From Kibdelosporangium banguiense (lineage in GTDB: Bacteria; Actinomycetota; Actinomycetes; Mycobacteriales; Pseudonocardiaceae): a stretch of 64,000 nt of DNA. Numbering within the stretch: position 1 is the stretch's first letter; the number at the start of each line of letters is the position of its first letter. The stretch is from assembly GCF_017876405.1 (NCBI RefSeq), contig NZ_JAGINW010000001.1, positions 4,353,203 through 4,417,202 on the forward strand, written 5' to 3'. The notes beneath the pieces were generated by a model. That model was given only the letters and a program-made list of their open reading frames with translations, made no database searches and was not told the DNA's origin. Below, piece after piece: positions 45,101-52,545 of this stretch. The position numbers and the translations under genes were made by a program.

Positions 45101-45268
45101 TACTACCGCGCCCTTCTCCAGCAGGGGCGAGAGCCGGGCGTGGTGCTTCGCACGCTTCTGCACGAGCACCACATCCGCGCCGTCGGCGTTGATCCGACGT
45201 TCGAGAAGGAGACCGGACGACTCGCCCGCGCTGTCGCGCTGCGCCGCCTCGCCCTGGCCGGTGCCTGA
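42119..45268 (+). CDS. lanB: Full-length class I lanthipeptide dehydratase LanB
   Basis: 1049 residues. The N-terminal glutamylation domain includes VASYVLRWQRRTTPFGLFAG, a segment typical of LanB, then LIRALRAAGADAL and FGSAAWLDYHARFRARYGPG. The later part resembles the elimination domain (HLAVFLRLTSPRHYGPVAAR). The family uses glutamyl-tRNA to activate Ser/Thr of the precursor and then eliminates glutamate. GAGGAGAG precedes the ATG. The stop overlaps lanC. Confidence 0.92.
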   Translation: MTVSPRYQHTGLVLARVTTDPGDLVPPTHLNPADPAVVEREGRAWLAKVWARSEVRDALVLASPVLGARLDQILNDGTAPYTAKELRRAVVSVASYVLRWQRRTTPFGLFAGVGVAAIGPAMADVGTRHRAVARADAEWLTTLIDQLERHPDLRPRLTVVVDDARTVRDGRVIVHRRAEVGASTPGPLRESSVRLTRPVRFVLTAAGSPIRFDTLADQMTARFPSASPDKIHALLHGLVDAGVLITSLRPPMTSVDALSHLIRALRAAGADALDDVAAHLHDLDAISADLARHNHTSDPEQAREIRAALATRMAALVPGASHKLAADVRIDATIALPERVLDEAARAASVLLRTTTQPFGSAAWLDYHARFRARYGPGALVPVRDLVADSGLGYPAGYLGAPRARPAWRVLTDRDAALLALIQQATLTGAREIELTDADVEALTVGEHADAVPPQRIELGVEMYAASTAAIDRGEFRLRVTAAPHAHTSMAGRFAYLLDEDDHARLAATYTAGPAQPPSNQDGPGTAIAVQLSFPPRRPHNENVVRVPPLLCDVVSLSEHPEHPDSVRPDLTVIGVDDLAVTADAEQMYLVQVSTGRRVIPRIPHALDTAVQSPPLARFLAEVADARSAIFRGFDLGVARVLPYVPGIRYRRTVLSAARWVLSGTDLAVRPGTHDGEEALRSWRQRWHVPARVVLVHGELRLPVDLDQELDRALLRAHLERADRVELHEDGHPDGQGWIGRPAELLIPMTAITPAARPLPATAVPGAVLRPGDSAVVHAQLAGNPARFDEILTAHLPRFVAELHDPRDADGPVESWWVRRHRDMIRPETDQHLAVFLRLTSPRHYGPVAARLAAFAADLDSRRLPGQLTLAPSPQHPARYGDGPALTAAEQVFATDTTAAIAQLAAAQASGIPAQALAAASMGHLAASFAPDPQTGYRALQGCLRQEHGPMDRALRDHALAVADPDQQYRAVRALPGGEAVVAAWRARDTALNTYYRALLQQGREPGVVLRTLLHEHHIRAVGVDPTFEKETGRLARAVALRRLALAGA

Positions 45269-46482
45269 TGACCCCCGCCACGAACCCCAGCCCGGACAGC
45301 GGCGAGGTGACACTGACCCTCAACGAGGTGGCCAGCCAGTCCCTGGCCCGAGGTGCGGTCGGGATCGCGCTGCTGCACGTCGAACGCGCCTGGACCGGCT
45401 CCGGCAGTTGGGATACCGCACAGGCCCACATCCGGCGGGTAGTGGCGGGGCAGGTTGACGCCGCCGACCACGCCGGCCTCTACTACGGGGCGCCCGCGGT
45501 CGCGTTCTTGCTGCACGCCGCCGCCGACCGTCATCCCCGCTACCGCGCCGCTGGCCAGACGCTGGACGAGCACGTGCTGCGCCTGGCCCGTCGGCGTCTG
45601 GCCAGCGCCGCCGCCCGGACCGACCGCGGGGAGTTCGCCACCTTCGCCGAGTACGACCTGTTCTACGGGTTGAGCGGCATCGGCGCGCTGCTGCTGCGCC
45701 TCCACCCCGACAGCGACGAGCTGGCCGGGATTCTGCGGTACGTGGTCACGCTGGCGATCCGGCCGCGCCACGAGGACGGCGTCGAGCTGCCAGGCTGGTG
45801 GGTGGCGCACGACCCGGACGAGATCCTGCTGACCTCTGGTGGGCACGCGAACTTCGGCATGGCCCACGGCGCGGCCGGGTTGCTGTCCTTGATCGCCCTG
45901 GCCAAGCTGCGCGGCTGCGTAGTTGAGGACCAGCACGAGGCGATCGCCGTGCTCACCGGGTGGTTCGACCGGTGGCGGCAGGACGGCCCGGACGGCCCGT
46001 GGTGGCCGCAGTGGATCACCCGCGAGGAGCTGCGCGAAGGCCGCCCTGCCCACGCTCACCCTGGCCGGGCCTCGTGGTGCTACGGGACGGTCGGCATCGC
46101 CCGCGCCCAGCAACTCGCCGCACTGGCCGCCGAGGACCCGCGACGCCAACTCGCCGCCGAGCACGCCCTGGCCGCGAGCCTGACCGGCACCCAGCTCGAC
46201 CGGATCACCGAGCCGGGCCTGTGCCACGGCATCGCCGGTGTGTACCAGACCGCCTACCGGGCCTCCCGCGACGCCCGTGGACCCGCCCTCGCCCACCGAC
46301 TCCCGGCGCTGGCCGACCGGCTCGCCCTGCACGCGCGTTCGTTCGGCGACGACAAGGACGGCGACGAGGCAGACGCGGCCGGGCTGCTGACCGGACGCGC
46401 CGGAGTGGGCCTGGCGCTGGAAACCGCGCGGCACAGCACGCCGACTCACACAGGATGGGACGCATGCCTGCTGATCACCTGA
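45268..46482 (+). CDS. lanC: Lanthipeptide cyclase LanC
   Basis: 404 residues with the alpha-barrel pattern of LanC. The zinc ligands are seen as Cys in SWCYGTVGIAR (about 271) and Cys-His in LCHGIAGVYQ (about 318-319); GGHANFGMAHGAAG is the preceding conserved loop. The enzyme joins cysteine thiols to the dehydrated residues. The ATG overlaps the lanB stop (ATGA). Confidence 0.92.
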   Translation: MTPATNPSPDSGEVTLTLNEVASQSLARGAVGIALLHVERAWTGSGSWDTAQAHIRRVVAGQVDAADHAGLYYGAPAVAFLLHAAADRHPRYRAAGQTLDEHVLRLARRRLASAAARTDRGEFATFAEYDLFYGLSGIGALLLRLHPDSDELAGILRYVVTLAIRPRHEDGVELPGWWVAHDPDEILLTSGGHANFGMAHGAAGLLSLIALAKLRGCVVEDQHEAIAVLTGWFDRWRQDGPDGPWWPQWITREELREGRPAHAHPGRASWCYGTVGIARAQQLAALAAEDPRRQLAAEHALAASLTGTQLDRITEPGLCHGIAGVYQTAYRASRDARGPALAHRLPALADRLALHARSFGDDKDGDEADAAGLLTGRAGVGLALETARHSTPTHTGWDACLLIT

Positions 46483-47444
46483 CCACCACTCGCCCTCCCA
46501 CCGCGCCCTCCGAACTCGCCGTCGGCGTGCTGGCGGTGCTCGCGGGCGCCGACCCTGGCACCGTCTCGGTCAACCACGCCCTGGATCCGGCCGACCTCGA
46601 TGACGCCGTGCAGACCTACCAGGCCGCCGGGCTCGCGGCGCTGGAACTACGCGCCGAACGCACCTGGTACCAGGTGCGTGTCCGATTCCCCGACTGGTCG
46701 GCCGCCGAGGCGGTTGGCGCCACGATGCTCGGACCGTCGCTGGACCGGCTCCGCGCTGACGGGGCGGTGGCCGGATGGTGGTTCCTGCGCAAACACCCCT
46801 GCTGGCGGCTGCGTCTGCTGGGCGCGGACACCGAAGCCGTCAGCCGCGTGCTCGACGAGCTGAGCGACACCGGAGTCATCGAGCGCTGGTGGCCGACGGT
46901 GTACGAACCGGAGACCGCCGCCTTCGGCGGCCTGACTGGAATGGACACCGTCCACGACCTGTTCTGCGCTGACAGCGCGGGCGTGCTCGACTACCTGTGC
47001 CAGGAGGCCCCCGGCCTCGGCCGCCGGGAACTGTCCATCCTGCTGCTGAGCGGGCTGATGCGCGCCGCCGGGCTCGACACGTTCGAGTGCGGTGACGTGT
47101 TCGACCGGGTCGGCCGGTTGCGACCCGCGCCCACCGACGCCGACACAGCACGCATCAGCAAGTTGGCCGACAACGTGCGCGTGCTCCTGTCGATCCCCGA
47201 CTTGGCCGACAGCGAGCTGTTCACGTCGGGTGGGCCGGTTGCGCACGCCGCGCCGTGGCTCGCGGCGTTGCGTGCTTCTGGCGAACGGCTCGGTCACGAC
47301 GCCGCGGACGGGCACTTGGACCGGGGCCTGCGGGCGATCCTCACCCACGTGGTGATCTTCCACTGGAACCGATTCGGCCTCGCGGCCACGAGCCAGGGCA
47401 TCCTCGTCCGCGCCGCGACCGCCGCTCTGCTGCCCCGGAGTTGA
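46464..47444 (+). CDS. Stand-alone SpaB_C/thiopeptide-type bacteriocin biosynthesis protein
   Basis: 326 residues with WYQVRVRFPDWSAAEAVGAT, GWWFLRKHPCWRLRLL and RWWPTVYEPETAAFGG, the usual signature of the thiopeptide-type domain related to the LanB C-terminus. Since LanB here already has this domain, the protein is an additional copy, as is common in FxLD-type clusters; it may have a second glutamate-eliminating or another tRNA-dependent role. Start uncertain (46464 or 46455). Overlaps lanC by about 19 bp. Confidence 0.85.
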   Translation: MPADHLTTTRPPTAPSELAVGVLAVLAGADPGTVSVNHALDPADLDDAVQTYQAAGLAALELRAERTWYQVRVRFPDWSAAEAVGATMLGPSLDRLRADGAVAGWWFLRKHPCWRLRLLGADTEAVSRVLDELSDTGVIERWWPTVYEPETAAFGGLTGMDTVHDLFCADSAGVLDYLCQEAPGLGRRELSILLLSGLMRAAGLDTFECGDVFDRVGRLRPAPTDADTARISKLADNVRVLLSIPDLADSELFTSGGPVAHAAPWLAALRASGERLGHDAADGHLDRGLRAILTHVVIFHWNRFGLAATSQGILVRAATAALLPRS

Positions 47445-47446
47445 CC

Positions 47447-48592
47447 GTGACTCCCACGCCGAACTCGTCCACGTCGACCGCCGTGATCCGCCGCTTTCCG
47501 CTGCTGGGCCGCCCCCGGCCCTCCTGCCCGTCGCTGCCCGAGCGAGTCCAGGAGATCGCCGACATCGCCTATGCCGCCGGACAAGACGACACAGACGAGT
47601 TGGCCGAAGGCGCGCACGCCTTGAACAAGGCCGCGCTGATCGCCAGCGACTGTGGTCTGCCGGACCTGGCCCGCGACCTGTGTTGGCAGCACATCGACCT
47701 CTACCGCGCCGCCACCCGCCCGCTCACCGTGCTCCAAGCCCGCCACATGCTCGAACCCGTCCTTAACCTCGCCCGGCTCCAGCTCCGCGTCCGCGACGGC
47801 GACCAGGCGCTCCGGCTGCTCACGGCAATGTTCCAGGCCATCAGGTCCAACACCGACCTACTCGTCGACGAAAGCACCTTGCCGCTGGCCGATCTCTCGG
47901 GTACCCGCGCCGAACACCACAAGATGCACGAATGGGTGTGGCTGCACCTGGTCGGGGACGGCATCCGGGCCTTGGCACTCGCGGGACGGTGGGACGACGC
48001 GGTCGCCCACGCCCATGCTCACCGCGGGATCGGCCTGCACCTTATGGAGGGCCGGCAGGCCACGATCGTGGCCCGCTGCGTGAACGGAGACCTGACGGGG
48101 GCACGGGCAGCCCTGGCGGACAGCACCCCGCAGCAGCCGTGGGAACTCCAGGTCGCCGCCTGCCTGACGGTGATGTGCACCAACACAGACAGCACGTCGA
48201 GGCGGCGGGATGTCACCGCGATGATCACGCGGTTCGTCGAGCACCAACCGATGCCCGGCTACGCGTTCTTCCGCGCCCAGCTCGGACTCACCGTCACCAC
48301 CCTCGCCGACACCATCGACCCCGATGCGGCTGGCCGAGTGCTCGCCCAGGTGACCGACGAGGTGATCGAGTCGGGAGACGGCTACGCCGCTCGGGAAATA
48401 CTGCGATACCACGACACGCAAGCCGCTGTGACCGGTCGGCAGTGCGCAGCGCTCACCGACCTACTGGACGCCTCCGGCCTGGGAGCCGGAACATTGCCGG
48501 AACCTCTCCGGCAGAGCTTGCTCGACTCGACGCGGGTCGCAGCCCAGGCGCTGCGCGCGTCGTTACGGCGGTCCGAGCGGCCGACCATGTGA
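47447..48592 (+). CDS. TPR-like helical protein of the lanthipeptide operon
   Basis: 381 residues, mostly helical: ADIAYAAGQDDTDELAEGAH, LARDLCWQHIDLYRAATRPL and LVGDGIRALALAGRWDDAVA resemble successive TPR-like repeats. No enzymatic motif and no HTH. It follows the SpaB_C-like gene by 2 bp and precedes a strong hairpin. Similar proteins accompany such RiPP clusters; the role is unknown (regulation or scaffold are options). No transporter or leader protease gene is present in the operon. Confidence 0.75.
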   Translation: MTPTPNSSTSTAVIRRFPLLGRPRPSCPSLPERVQEIADIAYAAGQDDTDELAEGAHALNKAALIASDCGLPDLARDLCWQHIDLYRAATRPLTVLQARHMLEPVLNLARLQLRVRDGDQALRLLTAMFQAIRSNTDLLVDESTLPLADLSGTRAEHHKMHEWVWLHLVGDGIRALALAGRWDDAVAHAHAHRGIGLHLMEGRQATIVARCVNGDLTGARAALADSTPQQPWELQVAACLTVMCTNTDSTSRRRDVTAMITRFVEHQPMPGYAFFRAQLGLTVTTLADTIDPDAAGRVLAQVTDEVIESGDGYAAREILRYHDTQAAVTGRQCAALTDLLDASGLGAGTLPEPLRQSLLDSTRVAAQALRASLRRSERPTM

Positions 48593-48607
48593 CCGCACCA
48601 GAGCACT

Positions 48608-48656
48608 CGTGGGGTGCCGGCGGGTGGGTTGGTCCCTGGCCTGCCGGCGCCCCACG
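48608..48656. terminator. Bidirectional hairpin after the lanthipeptide operon
   Basis: CGTGGGGTGCCGGCGG (from 48608) pairs with CTGCCGGCGCCCCACG (48641-48656), one G-T mismatch. It stands between the end of the RiPP operon and the convergent small gene at 48661. Confidence 0.7.
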
Positions 48657-48660
48657 TGGG

Positions 48661-48771
48661 TCAGAACAGTCCAAGCCGCCGGGCGTATGTGAGGACCCGG
48701 GCCCAGGACGTGACCAGTCCGGCAATGGAGATGGCCAGCATCACGAGGTTCTTCACCTGATCGTCCATCAT
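48661..48771 (-). CDS. 36-residue single-helix membrane peptide
   Basis: MMDDQVKNLVMLAISIAG then LVTSWARVLTYARRLGLF. The ATG has a perfect AAGGAGGT four bases upstream, the best ribosome-binding site in the element. One hydrophobic helix with a basic C-terminal end; similar to small holin-like, toxin-like or regulatory membrane peptides. It is convergent with the lanthipeptide operon and separated by a terminator. No family recognised. Confidence 0.65.
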   Translation of the reverse strand: MMDDQVKNLVMLAISIAGLVTSWARVLTYARRLGLF

Positions 48772-48886
48772 GTTCACCTCCTTCCGTGGGTAGGCGAGTG
48801 CGCGGCCGTCGCGCACTCCGCAAGCCTCCTCAGTACCCTCCACCTACCAGGACACATTTCGCGGGTACGTGATCTAACCTGGGCAG

Positions 48887-49990
48887 ATGCCGACCAGACG
48901 CGTGTATTCGGCCGATGACGAGGTCATCGAGGAATGCCGTACCCGCGGCGTGACCATGACGCCCCGCCAACTGGAACGGTGGCGGCACTGTTTGCCCCGT
49001 CGGCGGGTTGTGCACGCTCGTGGTGTCCGTGGGTCCCGCACGGTCAACCCGCCTGGCTATGTGGATCAGGTCATCGCTGTCCATGACCTTCTCGCCGAGG
49101 GCGTTTCGCTGCGGGAAGCGCCCATGGTGCTGTTCGCTCGCGGCTACGCCGTCGAACCTGATGCATTGCAGGCCGCGTACTTGGGCCTGTTCAGCCGGCT
49201 ATCGCAGGAGATCGACGTCATTACGACCGACCCCAACATCGGCCCTGTGGAGCCTGACGACCGGGCGGACGCGGTCGCCGTTGCAATGGTCGCCAAAGCT
49301 CGCCCTGGTACACGCGTGCACCGCTGGGAACAGCGAGCCCGGCACGCACGACGGCACGGCATCATCGACGCGGCGAACGTCCACATACTCATGAACGCAG
49401 CAGTCAGTGCGGCCTTGACCGGACTGATCAGCGGGGAGAAAGCGTCAACGGAAGGTGTCCGCGAGGCGTTGACCGTCGCCGGCCTCAACAACGGACAAAA
49501 CCCCGACACGGTTGCCGAGAGCCTCGCCGCGATCAACATTGATGCACTGATCCGGGCCATCACAACCGCCCTACCAGCCGACTGGATCACTGCCCGCCAG
49601 GACCTTCACGATCTGTTGCGGTTCGCCAGTAGCTACTGTCGGGTGGCGGCGCATCTCCTGCCGGAGGACCTGCAACTTCCCGGCCTCGCCGATGTCAGCT
49701 CCGACGACCCGTCCTCTGCTGCGCTCATCCCGCTCATGCTCATCCTGGCCAACGACGAATGGCGTACCGCTTTGCGTCAGCAGTTGGCGATACTGAACGC
49801 AATCGAGCAGCTGCTGGCGGGCATGCCGACCCGCTTCCACCCCTATCTCAACCTCGATGAGCACGCCCAACAGGAGCTGGCCCGACAGCCCAACAGCTTC
49901 CGCGACGAGTTCCAGACTGCACTCGTGGCCTGGCGCCACGCCCACCCCGACCACGCTAGAACGCTCGGACACCCATCTCCGTCCGCGTGA
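48887..49990 (+). CDS. Hypothetical protein, N-terminal HTH-like segment
   Basis: 367 residues. The N-terminal MTPRQLERWRHCLPRRRV and LLAEGVSLREAPMVLFARGY could form a MerR/phage-type DNA-binding unit; the remainder is Ala-rich and helical. No enzyme motif. Its position between the RiPP cluster and the transfer genes gives no clear hint. A transcriptional role is only a guess. Confidence 0.65.
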   Translation: MPTRRVYSADDEVIEECRTRGVTMTPRQLERWRHCLPRRRVVHARGVRGSRTVNPPGYVDQVIAVHDLLAEGVSLREAPMVLFARGYAVEPDALQAAYLGLFSRLSQEIDVITTDPNIGPVEPDDRADAVAVAMVAKARPGTRVHRWEQRARHARRHGIIDAANVHILMNAAVSAALTGLISGEKASTEGVREALTVAGLNNGQNPDTVAESLAAINIDALIRAITTALPADWITARQDLHDLLRFASSYCRVAAHLLPEDLQLPGLADVSSDDPSSAALIPLMLILANDEWRTALRQQLAILNAIEQLLAGMPTRFHPYLNLDEHAQQELARQPNSFRDEFQTALVAWRHAHPDHARTLGHPSPSA

Positions 49991-50067
49991 ACCGATCAGC
50001 CATACAACGTCGACCGCGATCGCCACACCTCAAAGATGTCAAGTGGCCACATTGGACAGTTGCTTCG

Positions 50068-50559
50068 TCAATCTGGGGTGATATGCGGGCAGAGTTCACG
50101 TTGTTGGTAACCGCCGGGCACGTTGGTGCCGACGGTTGTCCAGAATGCACGGGAGTCGGGGAAGTGGCCGCCGAGGGTGTGCCAGCTGAGGCCGGGGTGT
50201 TCGGCACGCAGAGCTGCTAATCCCGCGCTGGCCAGACCGCACCGTTGGTATTGCGGGTCGGTGTGGGGTTGTTCGACCCAACCCAGTCGGCACTGGCGAC
50301 AGGTCTGGTAGTCGACGGCGAACACGATCTCGCCGTCGAGGTTGGCGGCGCGCTGGCGCCAGCTGAAGCGTTCAGCGGAGATCGTATCCTGCCAAGGAGT
50401 GTTCAACTGGGGGACCATCGGCCAACCCTGCAGTTGGCCGAGTTTGCCCCGACTGATCCACTGCAGGGCTGCGCGCCAAGGTTTCCGACCGGACACGCGG
50501 CCCACCTGGTGAGTCTGACGAGCGAGCAACCGAGCCGCCTGCACATCGTCGCGGGCCAT
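50068..50559 (-). CDS. GNAT-like acetyltransferase
   Basis: A 163-residue protein whose C-terminal half has DPQYQRCGLASAGLAALRAE, the acetyl-CoA binding Q-x-x-G-x-A type motif, followed by GLSWHTLGGHFPDSRAFWTT with the usual late strand and helix. The N-terminal 90 residues are less typical. A potential substrate is unknown. Confidence 0.65.
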   Translation of the reverse strand: MARDDVQAARLLARQTHQVGRVSGRKPWRAALQWISRGKLGQLQGWPMVPQLNTPWQDTISAERFSWRQRAANLDGEIVFAVDYQTCRQCRLGWVEQPHTDPQYQRCGLASAGLAALRAEHPGLSWHTLGGHFPDSRAFWTTVGTNVPGGYQQRELCPHITPD

Positions 50560-50724
50560 AAGACCATCGTGCCTCGGCTATGTCTGGTGATGCCATCCAC
50601 CAACTGGGCGCGGCCAAATGTGTGAAGTTCCTACGTCCACGCCTTCACGTTCAATGGCTGAATCGGTCCAATCGTAGTGAAATCTTGGCGACGCGCCGAC
50701 GGTTCTCGCTGGCTCCAGCCCGGT

Positions 50725-51900
50725 TCATGTGGTGGGCCGGTGTCGTGGTGCGGTGGTGGTCGTGTCGCTGGTTGAGCGTGCGGGCCAGATCTCCCATTTG
50801 TTCCGTGAGCCGCGCCGGACTTCAGCGTTGGGGTGCTCGGCTTGAATCTCCGCGAGGCGTTTCATGACATCGGTGATGGGAAGACCGGAGGGGATGACTG
50901 CGATGGGCTGCGGTGCCGGCGATGCGGGCCCGGCTGGTCGTGACGTGGCGGACGCGAGGAGGATCTCTCGGGCGTTCTTGACGCGGCGCGCCCAGTCCGG
51001 CCACGCGGGACACGGGCCGACCTCGACCAGCCATCCGCGTGACGTGTATCCATGCCAGATCATGGGTGTCACGCATTCGGAGCACATGTCGTCTGGGCTT
51101 TGGCGAGGCAACGCGAGTAGTTCGTTGAGCCGGTAACGGGCTCGGTCCAGTTCTGTGCGCAGGCGCCCGCGTTCGATTCTTTCGAGTCCTTTCACGGCGA
51201 GCTTGGCGTCGGTGTCGTCGACATGGGCCCTGAGCTTCCGCACCTCGCCCTCTCGCCAGATCCGAAAACGGAGAAGGCTGATCTCCCGACGATCGCTGGG
51301 CAGGTTTCCGCACCGGTCAACCACGGTGTCAGGGTCACCCACCTGCAGGCGCAGCCGGTCCTGTGTGGCGCGGACCGATGCGATCGACCGGTCCAGGTCC
51401 ACTATCTGCTCCGCGCGTCGTGACTCGGGCATCAAGGGAAACCGCTCGCCGCTGGCCAAACCAGCTCGTTCGTCGTGCATGTGCCGTACCTGCGCGTCAC
51501 ATTCCAACAGCTCAAGCCGCGCCTCGTACCGAGCTTCGTCGAACTCGGAGACCCGTGCCTGCCGTTGTCGTTCCTTCTCCTCGGCCCTGGCGACGGAGTC
51601 TTCCTCCATCCGGAGGATCTGTGCGTCCAGCTCGGCTTCGGTGATCTGACGGAACCCTGGTTCGGCTCGGGTCCACTGGCCCATGACGGCCACGGCATCG
51701 TCGTATTCGCGTGCGCGATCTTCCTTGACCCACGGATTCCAGAACACGCTGTCGTGCAGCTCGATAACCAGATTACGCGCCGCGATGAATTCCTCAGCTG
51801 TCGCTGTCGCACCCGGTCGGGGCTTCCACAGCAAGCCACCGTGTTCTAGCGGCCGGTCACCGCCGCTGGCCACGGCCGGGCCACCGGTTGATATCGCCAC
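50725..51900 (-). CDS. Hypothetical coiled-coil protein
   Basis: 391 residues. The GTG at 51900 has AGGAG seven bases upstream. A long charged helical region (EEDSVARAEEKERQRQARVS, FDEARYEARLELLECDAQVR, RTELDRARYRLNELLAL) suggests a coiled coil; near the C-terminus a CSEC pair and a WHGY segment may bind a metal. No family recognised. Confidence 0.65.
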   Translation of the reverse strand: MAISTGGPAVASGGDRPLEHGGLLWKPRPGATATAEEFIAARNLVIELHDSVFWNPWVKEDRAREYDDAVAVMGQWTRAEPGFRQITEAELDAQILRMEEDSVARAEEKERQRQARVSEFDEARYEARLELLECDAQVRHMHDERAGLASGERFPLMPESRRAEQIVDLDRSIASVRATQDRLRLQVGDPDTVVDRCGNLPSDRREISLLRFRIWREGEVRKLRAHVDDTDAKLAVKGLERIERGRLRTELDRARYRLNELLALPRQSPDDMCSECVTPMIWHGYTSRGWLVEVGPCPAWPDWARRVKNAREILLASATSRPAGPASPAPQPIAVIPSGLPITDVMKRLAEIQAEHPNAEVRRGSRNKWEIWPARSTSDTTTTAPRHRPTT

Positions 51901-52083
51901 AACGCGTCTCCTGGTTCGGGGTGTGTCGGCGTGTAGAGCGTGCCCGGTCCCGGAGTGTCCACGGGATCGCTCGATCGAGTACATCTCGTGGCACCACGCG
52001 TGCGTCGCCGGAAAGACGTACAGCGTGCGATCTGCTCACCGCTCGTGAAAATGCTCGCGCCAGCCCGGTACGCTGTACCAGCA

Positions 52084-52130
52084 GGGCCTCTAGCTCAATT
52101 GGCAGAGCAGCGGATTAAAAGTCTGCGGGT
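52084..52130 (+). pseudogene. 5' part of a tRNA-Lys-like gene, broken
   Basis: GGGCCTC (acceptor strand), TA, then a D-arm GCTC-AATTGGCA-GAGC, then an anticodon arm GCGGA-TTAAAAG-TCTGC. No T-arm (no GGTTCGA-like sequence) and no matching acceptor strand follow. The anticodon region GATTAAAAGTC (52113-52123) is the exact reverse complement of GACTTTTAATC, the usual tRNA-Lys(UUU) segment. It is therefore a remnant, not a working tRNA. Confidence 0.6.
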
Positions 52131-52189
52131 AGTGCTCGCGGCCAGTTGGTTTATCCGGCTCGGAGCCTCCGCCGAGGAGAAACGTCACA

Positions 52190-52397
52190 TGCGCGAGTTC
52201 AACTGGGTGCTGAAAGCATCTTCAGGTTGATCCGCTCCGGCGGTGCCGAACAGCGCAAGACGGCGCTGGAACTGTTGGAATCGCTAGTGAATGAGCCACC
52301 TTGGTGGTTCCCGGTGCGCTCGCGGTTGCAGCGCGCAATCATCAATCGTGAGTTCACGCGCTTGCTGGAGTGCGTCGAGTTGGCGTACGCCTGTTAA
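52190..52397 (+). pseudogene. Small gene with a probable frameshift
   Basis: An ATG at 52190 with GAGGAG upstream encodes MREFNWVLKASSG and then stops. In the next frame from about 52220 the reading continues convincingly as LIRSGGAEQRKTALELLESL, then VNEPPWWFPVRSRLQRAIIN, RLLECVELAYAC and stop. A +1 shift near 52220 would join both to a protein of about 69 residues. It overlaps the end of the broken tRNA region, so the whole area may be decaying. Confidence 0.45.
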
Positions 52398-52504
52398 GCA
52401 CCGGCTCTTCGTGGTTGGGCTGTGCTGATCGTGTGCGGACGCGCCTGCACACGATCCAGGTCCGCACCGCTGGTATTCCGGCTGCTCACGAGCCTTCGGC
52501 CGGA

Positions 52505-52533
52505 TGTGTCGACCCGCATGGCGGGTCGACACA
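52505..52533. terminator. Perfect 13-bp hairpin before the translocase gene end
   Basis: TGTGTCGACCCGC (52505-52517) is exactly inverted (52521-52533) around ATG. A second hairpin GATCGTGTGC/GCACACGATC lies at 52427-52456. They stand between the small frameshifted gene and the convergent translocase gene. Confidence 0.7.
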
Positions 52534-52545
52534 CCTTGTGCGGAC

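Noticed and set aside
52084..52160. A working tRNA gene
   Set aside because: No T-arm and no matching 3' acceptor strand could be found.
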